From: Bacilli bacterium
GTDB taxonomy: Bacteria; Bacillota_I; Bacilli_A; RF39; UBA660
DNA: 64,000 bases
NCBI GenBank assembly: GCA_022009835.1
Contig: CP091726.1
Location: 1,302,001-1,366,000 of the forward strand
Reading direction: 5' to 3'
The notes beneath the pieces are model-generated. The model saw only the letters and a program-made list of their open reading frames with translations. It had not been told where the DNA came from and did no database searches. Position numbers and translations under genes: made by a program. How positions within the stretch are numbered: the first letter of the stretch is position 1; each line of letters starts with the position of its first letter. Below are positions 31,718-42,630 of the stretch, piece by piece.

Positions 31718-31863
31718 TATTTGTCTCCTCTCTTATTTTTTTCTAATTTGATGGTATTATCTAATAAGATCTTTGTATTATTGTCCTCGACTTGTTCTTT
31801 AGGAAGACTTGTTATAATATTTATTTTTTTGATTATTTAGTGTTACTTCTTTTTTTCTTTCAT
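31717..31863 (-). CDS. Small hydrophilic protein, ~47 aa
   Basis: Start at 31863 after GTGAGGAGTAAT. Reads KEKKEVTLNNQKN, then in a shifted frame INIITSLPKEQVEDNN and IKLEKNKRGDK. Stop overlaps the next gene's ATG (TAATG), so it is translated in the same operon. Too short for the ORF scan because of the indel at 31830. Function unknown. Confidence 0.45.
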
Positions 31864-31875
31864 ATTACTCCTCAC

Positions 31876-34800
31876 TTATCTTTTTTTATAATAATTATAT
31901 CTATTTATAGCCCATTTTTTTTGTTCTTCAAGTATCATATTAGCGTTTTTACTATTAACATTTTTTAGGTTAGCAAATCTATTTTCAGTCATTAAGTAAT
32001 CTTCATATTTGTCAAAATTAGGATTTTTACTATCTAGTATTAGTTTTCTAGTACTAGGATTATATCTGAAAGTAATAAAGTATCCACATTCTGTTGCTAA
32101 GTGTGCATTAGTTTGTGAGTGCTCCATACCATTTTTTATTCCGTGTTCTATACAAGGGCTGTAGCAGATAATTAGGGATGGGCCATCATAATTACTGGCT
32201 TCTTTTAATGCTTTTAGGTATTGCTCACTATTATAGCCGATATTGCAGGCTGCTACATAGACATGAGGATAACACATAGCTATTCTTGCTAAGTCTTTTT
32301 TATAGTTGTTTTTTCCATTTGAGGCAAATGATGCTACTGCTCCAATGTTAGAACTTTTTGAAGCTTGACCACCAGTATTAGAATATACTTCAGTATCTAA
32401 AACCATAATATTAATATTATCTGTTTTGGATAAGACATGATCTATTCCATCATAACCAATATCGTAGGCAAATCCATCTCCTCCAACTATCCACATTGAC
32501 TTTGGTATAATGTATTCTTCCATGGCTTTGAGATATGGATGTTTTTTATAATCTATTTCGTTTGCTACTTCTTTGCATATTTCATAGTTATTCATGTTAG
32601 AAAGCCATTTTTTGAATACTTTGTTTCTTGGATATTCTTCCATATATTTTTTTGATGTTATCTCTTTTTATTTTGATGCCATTTAGGATACCATAACCAT
32701 ACTCAGCATTGTCTTCAAATAAAGAGCTGGCCCATGGGATACTATATGGGAAACTTGGGGCACTTCCACCATATATTGATGAACAGCCAGTAGCATTGGC
32801 AATGACTAAATTATCATTGAATACTCTTGTTAAATTTGTTAAATATGGTGTTTCTCCACAACCAGCACATGCTCCGGAATATTCAAATTTTGGATTTCTA
32901 AAGGCTAGATTTTTGCTAGTTTGAATATTTGCATATTTATCATTTATATTATTCTTTAAAAGATAGTCAAAGTCTTTATCTTGTTTATTGTTTGGTATCA
33001 TTTCTATGGCTTTATTACCTAACTTTCCTGGACATGATACGGCACATAAGCCACATCCTGTACATTCTTCATAATTTATGCCGATAGTAAAATTTACATC
33101 TTTAGGCATAATTGATGGGATTGATTTTACTTTGTTATCTTCTTTAGTTAATAGGAATGGTCTTATGACTCCATGTGGACATGATATGGCACATTTATTA
33201 CATTCAATACAATTTTCAGGTATCCAATTGGGAATAACTTCTGCTATGTTTCTTTTTTCATATTTAGTTGTTCCACCTTCAAAGATACCTCCTGCTACTT
33301 CAAGGAAACTGCTAGTAGGTAATGTATCTCCTTTTAGTAGATTTATTGTTTCATTAAAGTTTAATTTTTTTGATTATCTTGGTATTCTAGGTTAATCCAT
33401 GATGAATCTATATTTATTTTTATTTAGATAATTTAATGAGTTATCTACTACTTTGTTATTGATATCAATTATTTTTTTACCTTTACTTATAAATCTTGTT
33501 TTTATTGTTTTTCTTTCATAATATTGATTATTTTTATCAATGTTATATATATCCATTATTTTAAAGATACATACCTCCATACAGGTGTTTATTTTGTTTT
33601 TTAAGCCATAAGAGTTGACCACTTTATAAGCATCTATTGTATATAAATTAACTTTATTTTTTTGCTAGAAGGTATTTTTACTTTATTAGGAAGGCTTTTT
33701 TTATTAGGTCTTCTTCTTTTTAGATTTGTATTTAATAGTAGAGTTCCGCCTTCTTTAATATTGCTTAAGATATCATATTTATACATATAAGTATCTTTTT
33801 GAGACAACTATAAAACTAGGGTTATCTACATAGTAGGTACTTCTTATTTTGTTATCTCCAATACGAATATGACTTCTGGTCACTCCTCCACTCTTTTTGG
33901 AATCGTATTGAAAATATCCTTGAACATATTTTTTTAGTATGATCTCCAATTATTTTTTTAGTATATCTTTAGAGGTTGATACCATGCCATCTGAGCCATA
34001 ACCATAGATTAGCATTTCATAATTTTTGGGTATTTATTTTATAGTTTGAATCTATTGATAAACTTAGATTAGTTATATCATCAACAATTCCTATAGTAAA
34101 GTTATTTTTTTCATCTCTTTATCTAAATTATCATAGACGGCTTTTATCATAGCGGGTGTTGTATTCTTAGATGATAAGCCATATCTACCTCCTATTATTT
34201 GGATATGGTGGTTTTGCATAGCATTTACAACATCTAGATATAATGGTTCACCACTACTTCCTGCTTCTTTAGTACGATCTAGGACTGCTATTTTCTTTAC
34301 AGTAGATGGGATAATGCTTGTTAAATATTCATTACTAAATGGTCTATATAAGTGAACTGTTACTAATCCTACTTTGTTTCCTTTAGTATTTAAATCATCT
34401 ACTACTTCTTTAATACATTCACATACTGACCCCATGGCTATTATTACTTTGTCAGCAGATTTATCTCCATAATAGTTAAATGGTTTATAGTCTGTTTTAC
34501 ATATTTTTATTTATTTTTATTCATATAATAAATAGTATTTTCTATTGCTTTATTATAATAGATATTTCTAGCTTCTGTATGTTGGAAATATATGTCATCA
34601 TTTTCTGCTGTTCCTCTAGTTGTGTTAGTGCCTGCTAGAGCATTTTCTCTAAATCTTTTTAAAGCTTTCTTATCTATTAATGGTTCTAATTTGCTTAAAT
34701 CTATTTCTTTTTAATTTTATCTATTTCATGACTTGTTCTAAAACCGTCAAAAAAATTAATAAATGGTAATGATGATTTTATACTTGATAAATGACTTATC

Positions 34801-35255
34801 ATAGCCATGTGATATGCTTCTTCTACTGATGATGATGATAACATACAAGCTCCTGTTTGTCTTACTGCATAAATATCTTGATGATCACCAAAAATACTTA
34901 AACTATGAGTTGATAGGCTTCTGGCTGCTACATGAATAACGGCTGGCAAACATTCACCGGCCATTTTATAAATACTTGGTAACATTAATAGTAATCCTTG
35001 ACTAGCAGTATATGTTGTAGCTAATATTCCTGATTGAAGGCAGCCATGAATTGTTGCAACTGCTCCTTTTTCGGATTGCATTTCAATTACTTTTACTTTA
35101 TTTCCCCAGAAGTTTATTTCTCCATTTGAGGATAATATATCTATTTTTTCAGCCATTGGAGAGGCTGGTGTTATTGGGTAAATACCGGCTAATTCAGTAA
35201 ACTTGTAGCTTACTCTACTTACAGCTTCGTTTCCATCCATTGTTTTATATCCCAT
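31876..35255 (-). CDS. nifJ: Pyruvate:ferredoxin (flavodoxin) oxidoreductase
   Basis: About 1,125 residues, the normal single-chain length, broken by indels at about 32650, 33385, 33660, 33800-34020, 34080, 34510 and 34710. N-terminal pyruvate-binding domain GIYPITPASPMAEK and GLLLMLPSIYKMAGE; middle domain with RYGLSSKNTTPAM; two 4Fe-4S ferredoxin motifs, CIECNKC-type near 33180-33215 and YEECTGCGLCAVSCPGK; TPP domain with GACAGCGETPYL, NATGCSSIYGGSAP, GGDGFAYDIGYDGIDH and DTEVYSNTGGQASKSS. Oxidises pyruvate to acetyl-CoA with reduction of ferredoxin, an anaerobic trait. Confidence 0.95.
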
Positions 35256-35295
35256 ATTATTCCTTCTTTCTTTATTATATTATTTACTTGATATA

Positions 35296-35324
35296 ATTTT
35301 ATCACAATTTCTAGTAAATAACAA
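35296..35324 (-). promoter_or_regulatory. nifJ promoter
   Basis: Minus-strand TTGTTA, 17 nt, TAAAAT, about 40 nt before the ATG at 35255, which follows AAGAAGGAAT. Confidence 0.55.
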
Positions 35325-35332
35325 CTAGTAGA

Positions 35333-35356
35333 AAAGAAAAAACTCTCTGATGAGAG
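35333..35356 (-). terminator. Terminator after the lipoprotein gene
   Basis: CTCTC/GAGAG stem followed by a T6 run on the minus strand. A second, stronger stem CACTCTAGA/TCTAGAGTG at 35370-35395 lies just before it, so the two may act as a tandem terminator. Confidence 0.65.
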
Positions 35357-35425
35357 CATTTTGTTTAGTCACTCTAGACTTAGTGTTCTAGAGTGTTATT
35401 TATACTTATTATAAGTTATTTATTT

Positions 35426-35967
35426 TTATTTACACGTTAAACCACGGTTAGTTAAGGTATTTTTTTATATGCTGTATAATCTCTATCTATACCTAGAGTT
35501 GTAATATCTGTATCTGATAATTTTGTTAAATCATAGGTGTATGTTATTTTATAGTTTTCAGCATTATCTATATTTACATCACTAGTAAAACCATTTATAT
35601 TGGTATATGTACCAAATCTACTATTGTGTCTGGTTTTGATACCTGCTATATCAAGAATACCATCTGTAGTAGTATCGATTACATCATCTAAAGCTTTTCC
35701 TGCTACTCCACCTATTATACCATCGCCAGTATTATCTTCATCACTTGTTGTTCCATCAGTACCTGTTCCTACGCCATCTGTTTTTGTTTCTTTATAATCG
35801 TAGGTTAAGACAATCTTTTTTATTTCATTATTTCGGTAATCGATAGCATACTTTGTACTAGATGTTAAATTTCCTACTGTATTAGTAGTAGTACATGTTA
35901 TTTTATCATTAGTACCGCAACCAGATAAAACTGCTATTATTAGGGCTAATAAAATTATTTTCTTCAT
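35426..35967 (-). CDS. Lipoprotein, DUF1307/YehR-like
   Basis: About 180 residues. Signal peptide with lipobox: KKIILLALIIAVLSGC, Cys at residue 17. A beta-rich domain with ITCTTTNTVGNLTSSTKYAIDY, IKKIVLTYDYKE, and the ending TYDLTKLSDTDITTLGID. A Gly/Asp/Thr-rich loop sits in the middle. The paired cysteines and the LSDTDI end fit DUF1307. ATG 35967 has GGAGTATAA in front, rather than the upstream GTG/ATG. An indel at 35460 gives the extra end NRGLTCK. No substrate known. Confidence 0.65.
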
Positions 35968-36009
35968 TTTTTTATACTCCTTTCTTAGTTTTAGTATAAC
36001 CAATTTATG

Positions 36010-36041
36010 AAAAAAAATAGCCTTAATTAGCTATTTTTTTG
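36010..36041. terminator. Terminator after the small ORF
   Basis: AAAAATAGC / GCTATTTTT stem, with T run on the minus strand; overlaps the stop at 36023. Confidence 0.75.
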
Positions 36042-36304
36042 TTATTAGAAAAAGTTTTTTTAAAGTCATCATATATTTTTCGATAACTTCTTTCATCGCC
36101 ATAGTCTTCAAAAATAAACAAAGGCATACTTTTAGGGCATCGATATATTTTATATACTTTTTCATTATCGTTATTGCTTGTAATAACTTCATTTCATTTT
36201 TTTGTAAAAAGGTTTTCCCACTCTCTAAACATTATTTTTTTATTACTTAAGGTATCACACATTTCTTCAAAGTATTTAATATTTTCTTTTTCCTCTCTAT
36301 TCAT
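36023..36304 (-). CDS. Small conserved-looking cytosolic protein, ~93 aa
   Basis: Reads NREEKENIKYFEEMC, KKIMFREWENLF, then in a shifted frame EKVYKIYRCPKSMPLFIFED and SYRKIYDDFKKTF. GAGGCAG before ATG 36304. One indel at 36200. No family recognised; 19 nt after the asnS stop, probably in its transcript. Confidence 0.45.
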
Positions 36305-36322
36305 TTTACTGCCTCTTTTTTA

Positions 36323-37708
36323 TTAGAATTCACAATTACCTGGAGTTCTAGGATATGGTATGACATCTCTAATATTATCTACTCCGGTTAAGTATATTAA
36401 TAATCTTTCAAAACCCATTCCAAAGCCACTATGATAGCAACCTCCAAATTTACGAAGATTTAAATACCATTCCATACCTTCACTACTCATGCCAAGTTCT
36501 TCCATTCTTTTTAGTAGAACATCTAGTTTTTCCTCTCTTTGACTTCCACCCATTAATTCACCAGCTCCTGGCACTTCTAAGTCAACAGCGGCTACTGTTT
36601 CGTTGTCGTCATTTAATTTCATATAAAATGCTTTAATATCTTTTGGCCAATTTTTTTAATAAATACTGGACCATCAAAATATTCAGTAATATATTTTTCG
36701 TGTTCTTTAGCAATATCCTCTCCATATTCTGGTTCGAATTCCCATTTTACATTGGCTTCTTTTAGTATTTTAATAGCTTCTTTATGATCTATTCTAACAA
36801 AGTTACTATTTACTAATTTTTGTTAATTTTTTTCAATTAATCCTTTTTTTCAACAAACTTATCGAAAAAAATTCCATTTCATTAGGGCAATTATCTAAAA
36901 ACATATTTAACAATATATTTTAGCATTTCTTCCATAATATCCATGTTCATATTTAAATCACAAAAGGCTATTTCTGGTTCTATCATCCAAAACTCTGAAG
37001 CATGGGTTTTAGTATTAGAGTTTTCTGCTCTGAATGTTGGGCCAAAGGTGTATATTTTTTTATAAGCCATAGCAAATGTTTCTCCTTCTAATTGACCGGA
37101 TACGGTAAGTGAAGCCATTTTACCAAAGAAATCTTTGTCATAATCTACTTTGCCTGTTTCTGCTACTTTGTTTAAATCTAAAGTAGTTACTTGAAACATT
37201 TCTCCTGCTCCTTCACAATCTGATGATGTTATTAATGGGGCATGAAAATAAACATAACCATTTTCTTGAAAGTATTTATGAATAGCATAAGCTGCTACTG
37301 ATCTTACTCTAAATACAGAATTGAATAAATTAGTTCTTGGTCTTAAATATGCTATTTCTCTTAAAAATTCTCTAGTTGGTCTTCCTTTTGCTTGAAGGGG
37401 ATAATCATCTGGGCAATCACCTTCTAATTTAAATGATGATAAGGCTAATTCAAATTCTTGCCCTTCTTTTGGTGATTTTATTAATTTACCACTTACAGTA
37501 ATAGCACTTCCTAATTTTATTTTAGTTATTTCTTCAAAGCATGCTAAGTTATCATCATATACTACTTGTAATCCTTTAAAGTGGGTTCCATCAGATAAAT
37601 CAATAAAGCCAAAATGAGCTTGTTTACGATGGCTTTTTTTACCCATCCACTTATAGTTATTTCTTTATCAATATAACTTTCTTTATATAAATCTTTAATA
37701 TCTAACAT
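36323..37708 (-). CDS. asnS: Asparaginyl-tRNA synthetase
   Basis: About 460 residues. N-terminal OB-fold anticodon domain (ISGWVKKSHRKQAHFGFIDLSDG), class II motif 2 region with YTFGPTFRAENSNTKTHASEFWMIEPEIAF, and motif 3 GFGMGFERLLIYLTG near the end with RDVIPYPRTPG. The asparagine type is indicated by the PLITSSDCEGAGEMFQVTTLD stretch. Indels at 36655, 36830-36870 and 36890. Start at 37708 after AGAAGGAAT. It is 17 nt downstream of an XRE regulator, an unusual neighbour. No T-box leader is seen. Confidence 0.95.
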
Positions 37709-37725
37709 AATATTCCTTCTTTCAT

Positions 37726-38075
37726 TTATTTTATCTTTTTGCTAATTATATTTGCTGATCTTTTAACATCTTTCATAATTTTATTGTATAAACTAGGAAA
37801 ATGTTTTAATTCAACTATAAAATTCACATCATCATAAGAAATAGAACCAACATATGTATTATTCTCGTCATTCCATACTGGAACTTCTCTTCCTAACAGA
37901 TAGTCGGTAGTAGTTTCTAGAGTGTCTGCTAATAAAATTAATTTTTCTAAATTGGGAAGTCTAGTACCATTTTCATAGCCGCATACAGAAACTTTAGTTA
38001 CGCCAATGGCATTTCCTAAATCTTGCTGTGATAACCCTCTTTTTATTCTCAGTTCTCTAACCCTCTTACCTATCA
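37726..38075 (-). CDS. XRE-family transcriptional regulator
   Basis: About 116 residues, intact. HTH_3 domain RVRELRIKRGLSQQDLGNAIGVTKVSVCGYENG and PNLEKLILLADTLETTTDYLLG, followed by a short C-terminal part with no known ligand domain. ATG 38075 has AAGGAAGGATATT in front. First gene of a transcript with asnS; the promoter carries a small palindrome that could be its own operator. Target genes unknown. Confidence 0.85.
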
Positions 38076-38120
38076 TTTTCAATATCCTTCCTTACAATTA
38101 GTTATCTCCTTGTTAATAAT

Positions 38121-38149
38121 ATTTTATAACAATTTGTTGTAAATGTCTA
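38121..38149 (-). promoter_or_regulatory. Promoter and likely operator of the XRE-asnS operon
   Basis: Minus-strand TAGACA, 17 nt, TAAAAT. The palindrome AACAAATTGTT (38128-38138) fills the spacer between -35 and -10, the usual place for a repressor site. Confidence 0.5.
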
Positions 38150-38162
38150 TGTTTTTGTGTAG

Positions 38163-38192
38163 AAAAAAAGAGCCAAATATTTAATTTGACTC
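38163..38192 (-). terminator. ssb terminator
   Basis: AGAGTCAAAT / ATTTGGCTCT stem followed by T7 on the minus strand, just after the ssb stop. Confidence 0.8.
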
Positions 38193-38200
38193 TATATTTA

Positions 38201-38569
38201 CTACTGATTGTTTGGATCATCTTCGCTTATTTCTACTTTTTTGTTGTTAGAACCGGTAGTTAGAAATGTTACTTTTTCAGCAACTATTTCAGTTTTCTTT
38301 CTTTTGATGCCATCTGGTGATTCAATAATTCTTGTTTGGACTCTACCTTTAACACCAATCATATCGCCAGTTCCACAATATTCGCTAGTGGATTCTGCTA
38401 CTGAAGACCATAGTGTACAATCTAAAAAGTCAGTGTCATATTCACCATTAATATTTTTATAGTTTCTTGGTACGGCAAGGGTAAGAGTGGCATATTTTTT
38501 ACCACTTTCAGTAACCTTTGTTTCTGGTGCTCTTGCTATTCTTCCGACTAAAACGATTTGATTAACCAT
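38201..38569 (-). CDS. ssb: Single-stranded DNA-binding protein with atypical tail
   Basis: 122 residues, intact. OB-fold with MVNQIVLVGRIARAPETK, YATLTLAVPRNYKN, FLDCTLWSSVAE and GDMIGVKGRVQTR. The C-terminus is short and ends EISEDDPNNQ instead of the usual acidic tail DDDLPF that recruits RecO, PriA and others. No frameshift in the last 60 nt restores such a tail. So this may be an accessory Ssb, with a canonical one elsewhere. No rpsF or rpsR neighbour. Confidence 0.9.
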   Translation of the reverse strand: MVNQIVLVGRIARAPETKVTESGKKYATLTLAVPRNYKNINGEYDTDFLDCTLWSSVAESTSEYCGTGDMIGVKGRVQTRIIESPDGIKRKKTEIVAEKVTFLTTGSNNKKVEISEDDPNNQ

Positions 38570-38758
38570 AATATCCCTCCTTTCGCTAAAGAATATAACA
38601 AAAAGAGGTAGTTAATTGCAAATTAGTAAAAGATGTTTTTCGAAGGTAGTTATGCCGTGAAAAAAACATCTTTTGAATTGTTAAAATTTCTTTTTTCTAG
38701 ATAAAATGGTCTTTAAAATATCTTTTTTTACTAAAAAAATTATCACTTTACACAAATT

Positions 38759-40055
38759 TTACACTTTTTCTTTTATTTCTTTAATTATTGAGGTTGCTAT
38801 AGCTTTTGCTAGAGCATCTTGCTCTTCATTTAATATCTTAACATCATTAGTATTAGATATATAACCTAGTTCTAATAGATATGATTCATTACCAATATTA
38901 CTATCATAGTATGGATTTGTTCCTATCTTATCAGGATTACTATCGTCAATATAGGCACCAGTCATAATACCGCCGGTTTCTCTTATCATGTATAGGTAGT
39001 TTGAATCTGTAGTTACATTGTAAGCCTTATAGCCTTTTTTCTCATAACCCGCTAATGAATCGTTTATTTCACTCTCACTAAAGTTGTGTGTATATATTCC
39101 ATCATACATTTTATAGGTTCTATTTGTAGAAGTAGCTAAACTTGTATTAGTAGTGATATTATTTACGATATCTTTGGCTAAGTCATAATTTATGTTAGCA
39201 GCAGTATATACTTCAATTCCTTTTACTTTAGTACTACTATTCTTGTTAATATGAATTGAGAAAGTATATTTACTTTTTACTTCATTAGGAATAACAGCTC
39301 TTCCATGAACATTATACTCATCCATAGTATGATTTTTATCTAAATCTCCTTCTTCATGAGTTAGTTTTACAGTAATGCCTTCGGCTTCTAGTTGTTTTTG
39401 GATTTTTTTACTAATATCCATAGTGAAATCAGTTTCTTTGTAATCACCGTAAGCTCCTCCTCCATCCATACCTCCATGGCCTGGATCGATGGTTACATCA
39501 TAATTTTTTTATCTTTTTTTATTTTTTTCGACAATAAACTGTAATGTATTATATTCATTATTGGAATTGATGGTAATTATATTGTTATATTTCGATAATG
39601 TATAATACTTTGTTTCTTTATATTTAGTATTGTTTTTTAGTGCATAATATTTTTATTATTGGTTTTTTTCTTGGTCTTCTGTATTAGGGTAAGTTGCTTT
39701 TTAATACTAGATAATATGTTCCAATATCTAAGTTATCTAGATATAAGCCTTCATTTATTAAGTTTGATATATAGTATTTAATAGCGGTACCATCTGTATC
39801 AGATGTTATTTCTATATCTTTATCTTCGCCATTATATAAGGCTAGAGAAAGTTTATCATAGTTTTTTTATCTTTAATATTAATGTTTCCTTCGATATTGA
39901 AATGATTACCATAGATGTAGTATTTATCTATTGTACTTATTTCTTCTTCTAATACAAGTTTAGGTACTTTATCTTTAATATAATTTATGTATATAAAATA
40001 ACCTCCACATCCTAAAAATTATTAATGTAAATATTAATCCAAGTATTTTTTTCAT
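38759..40055 (-). CDS. N-acetylmuramoyl-L-alanine amidase (Amidase_3) with membrane anchor
   Basis: About 430 residues. N-terminal membrane segment (KKILGLIFTLI), a beta-rich region of about 170 residues broken by indels (39500-39870, 39990-40020), then the zinc amidase: VTIDPGHGGMDGGG (first His), YKETDFTMDISKKI (Glu), FSIHINKNSS (second His) and YLLELGYIS (catalytic Glu). Cleaves the stem peptide from glycan in peptidoglycan. A long insertion around SLAGYEKKGYKAYNV is present. The ATG directly follows the sufB stop (TAAATG), so it is coupled to sufB. Confidence 0.85.
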
Positions 40056-41367
40056 TTATTTATCTCCTATATTTATTGCTAGTAGTCTATTTAATTCTAC
40101 TGCATATTCTGTTGGTAATTCTTCTCTAAAGGCTGATATGAAGCCCATAATGATTAGTTCTTTGGCTTTGTCTTCATCTAGTCCTCTACTCATTAGATAG
40201 AATAATTTATCTTCGCTTATTTTGGATACGGTTGCTTCATGTTCCATAAAGGAAGTATTATTGTTTACTATATTTGTTGGGATTGTGTCGCTTTTTGATT
40301 TATCATCTAATATTAGGGTATCACATTTTACTGAGGCCTTAGAGTGAATAGCATTTTTGGTTATTTTTACAGTGCCTCGATAAGTAGCATTTCCTCCATT
40401 TGAAGCAATTGATTTAGATATAATATTGCTTTTCGTATACTTGCCTAAGTGAATCATTTTGGCGCCAGAATCTTGAATTTGACCAGAAGAAGCTGCTGCT
40501 ATGCTGATACAAGTACCACTTGAGTAATCACCTTTTAATATACATGCTGGATATTTCATGTTGGTTTTTGATCCGATATTACCGTCAATCCATTCCATAA
40601 GGCCGCCTTCTTCAACGATGGCTCTTTTGGTAACAAGATTATAGACATCAGTAGACCAATTTTGAACAGTGCTATATCTACATTTACTATTCTTTCCAAC
40701 AAATATTTCTACAATAGCGGCATGAAGAGAATCTTCTGTATAAGTAGGAGCTGTACACCCTTCCATATAATGAACAGTACTATTGTCATCTACTATTATT
40801 AGTGTTCTTTCAAATTGACCCATGTTTTTGCTATTTATTCTGAAATAACTTTGAAGTGGTCTATCTAATGTTGTATTTGGTGGAATATAGATGAATGTTC
40901 CACCACTCCATACGGCACCATTTAGTGCAGTAAACTTGTTTTCATTATATTTTACTAATGTATTAAAATATTTTTGGAATAATTCTGGATATTCTCTTAA
41001 AGCACTATCAGTATCCATAAAAATGACTTTTTTTCTTTTTAATTCTTCGTTCATATTATGATAAATTACTTCACTATCATATTGTGCTCCCATACCATCT
41101 AAATATTTTTTTTCAGCAGATATGACACCTAAATTATCAAAAATATTTCTAACATCACATGAAATATTATTCCAATTATCAGTTAAATTATTCTCTCTTT
41201 CTTTATAGTAGGTAATGTTATCATAATCAATATCTAATTTAGGGCCAAAACTTGGATTGCTACTTTTTTGAAAAGCTTCTAGTGATTTTAGTCTAAAATC
41301 TAGCATCCATTTTGGTTCTCCTTTAATGCTGGATATTTTTTTCTACTACTTCTTTTGTTAATTTCAT
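40056..41367 (-). CDS. sufB: Fe-S cluster scaffold protein SufB
   Basis: About 437 residues. MLDFRLKSLEAFQK, YIPPNTTLDRPLQSYFRIN, VHYMEGCTAP, WIDGNIGSKTNMKYP, RGTVKITKNAIHSKASVKCD and the end HEATVSKISEDKLFYLMSRGLDEDKA define SufB. Acts with SufC and SufD as cysteine-desulfurase scaffold. None of sufC, sufD, sufS or sufU lies nearby; it has its own promoter and is followed by an amidase, so the suf operon is split in this genome. One indel at 41335. Start 41367 after AAGGTGAT. Confidence 0.93.
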
Positions 41368-41371
41368 ATAT

Positions 41372-41412
41372 ATCACCTTGCACCCTTATTATATAAAATT
41401 AAAGGCAATAAG
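41372..41412 (-). promoter_or_regulatory. sufB promoter
   Basis: Minus-strand TTTACT, 17 nt, TATAAT just before the AAGGTGAT ribosome site. Confidence 0.5.
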
Positions 41413-41419
41413 TAAAGAT

Positions 41420-41450
41420 AAAAACTATCTATTTACAATAAATAGACAGT
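41420..41450 (-). terminator. yunB terminator
   Basis: ACTGTCTATTT / AAATAGATAGT stem, T run on the minus strand, directly after the yunB stop. Confidence 0.8.
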
Positions 41451-41451
41451 T

Positions 41452-42203
41452 TTAGTTACTTATATTAGATCTACTGGTAAAGCCATTCATATAATAATCT
41501 GGTATCTTTCCTTGTACAACTTTCATAGCAATAGGAATACTGGCATTAATAGTTATTTCTTTACTAATTATCGGTAATATTATTCGGGTATCTACTTTTA
41601 CATCTATCATGAGTTTGATAAGGGCATTATTAATACCATACTCAGTTACATCAGTAGAAAAGCCTGTTACAACATCTCCTAGTAAAGATAATTTTACGGG
41701 TATTTTTGGTCCCAAATTATATAAGAGACTAGAACCTGTTGCTATACCAAATGGTATATAGGTTATTATTCCTTTATCTAATAAATCCATATCATAGGCT
41801 TCTAGACTATTATTGGGTAGTTCTAACATATCTATCTTACCTTCTTCAATGGCTCTTAGGTTTAACTCTATTAAACTAGTCATGGTACTTAATATTTTAG
41901 ATGTATTTTGACTATTAAAGTCTATTAGAATTATTTCTCCTTTATCATTATAGACAACATCAAATATATCATTAGCCCATGAATCACTCATTTGTTTTTG
42001 TTATGGCTTTTATTTATTACTAATATAGTTAATTTTTCTTGTTTCTGATTCAGCATAAGCCATTAGGACTTTTTTTGATTTATTAGAGTAATAATTTATA
42101 AAGATAATTATTAATAAAATTAGGAATATAAAAAAATAATTATGATGGTATTTATTATTTTGTTTTTTTTCTTTCTTTTTTTCCTTTTCAGTATCATTCT
42201 CAT
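41452..42203 (-). CDS. yunB: Sporulation protein YunB
   Basis: About 245 residues. Lys/Glu-rich start, a membrane segment (YFFIFLILLIIIFINYY), then SETRKINYISNKI and the YunB core: DIFDVVYNDKGEIILIDFN, LDKGIITYIPFGIATGSSLLYNLGPKIPVKL, VTGFSTDVTEYGINNALIKL and the conserved end IPIAMKVVQGKIPDYY. YunB is needed for efficient sporulation in Bacillus under sigma-E, role unknown. Indels at 42005-42020 and 42140-42180. Overlaps the end of the upstream rhodanese gene's region. Confidence 0.88.
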
Positions 42204-42209
42204 ATTAAA

Positions 42210-42507
42210 TTATATGAAATAACTTTTATTTAAAAAGTAATAAAAACCTCCTGCTATACTTAAGGTATCATAACCAAAAGCATTTAGTCTTTTACTTATT
42301 TCTAAACTTTGTTTTTCCTTCTTCACAATATAAATAATATCTTTTTGTTTTTTTATTTAAATAATGGGAATAGTTATTTAATAGATTATAGTATGGTATA
42401 TTGATGGCATTTTTTTAATATGGGAAATACTATATGAATAATTATCTCTTATATCTATAATTATGGGGTTATTTATTTTTTAGTTCATAAATAGTAATTG
42501 TATTCAT
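42210..42507 (-). CDS. Rhodanese-like domain protein
   Basis: About 97 residues. Single rhodanese domain: IIIDIRDNYSYSISHIKNAINIPYYN, active-site loop YLYCEEGKTS with catalytic Cys, and LNAFGYDTLSIAGGF at the end. Start at 42507 after GAGGTGTTGAT. Indels at 42330-42360, 42405 and 42480. Likely sulfurtransferase or a persulfide carrier; could serve the nearby sufB, but that is inference. Confidence 0.8.
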
Positions 42508-42603
42508 ATCAACACCTCACTATAATATATACTATTTATTAATATGTGAAAAGTAAAAGAGTACAAATTTGCTTTTAGTTTTTTTATTTAAATAATGTTA
42601 TAT

Positions 42604-42630
42604 AAAAAAAGACTATTATTAATAATCTTT
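42604..42630 (-). terminator. Terminator after the LysM gene
   Basis: AAAGATTATT / AATAGTCTTT stem with T run on the minus strand; includes the TAA at 42619. Confidence 0.75.
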
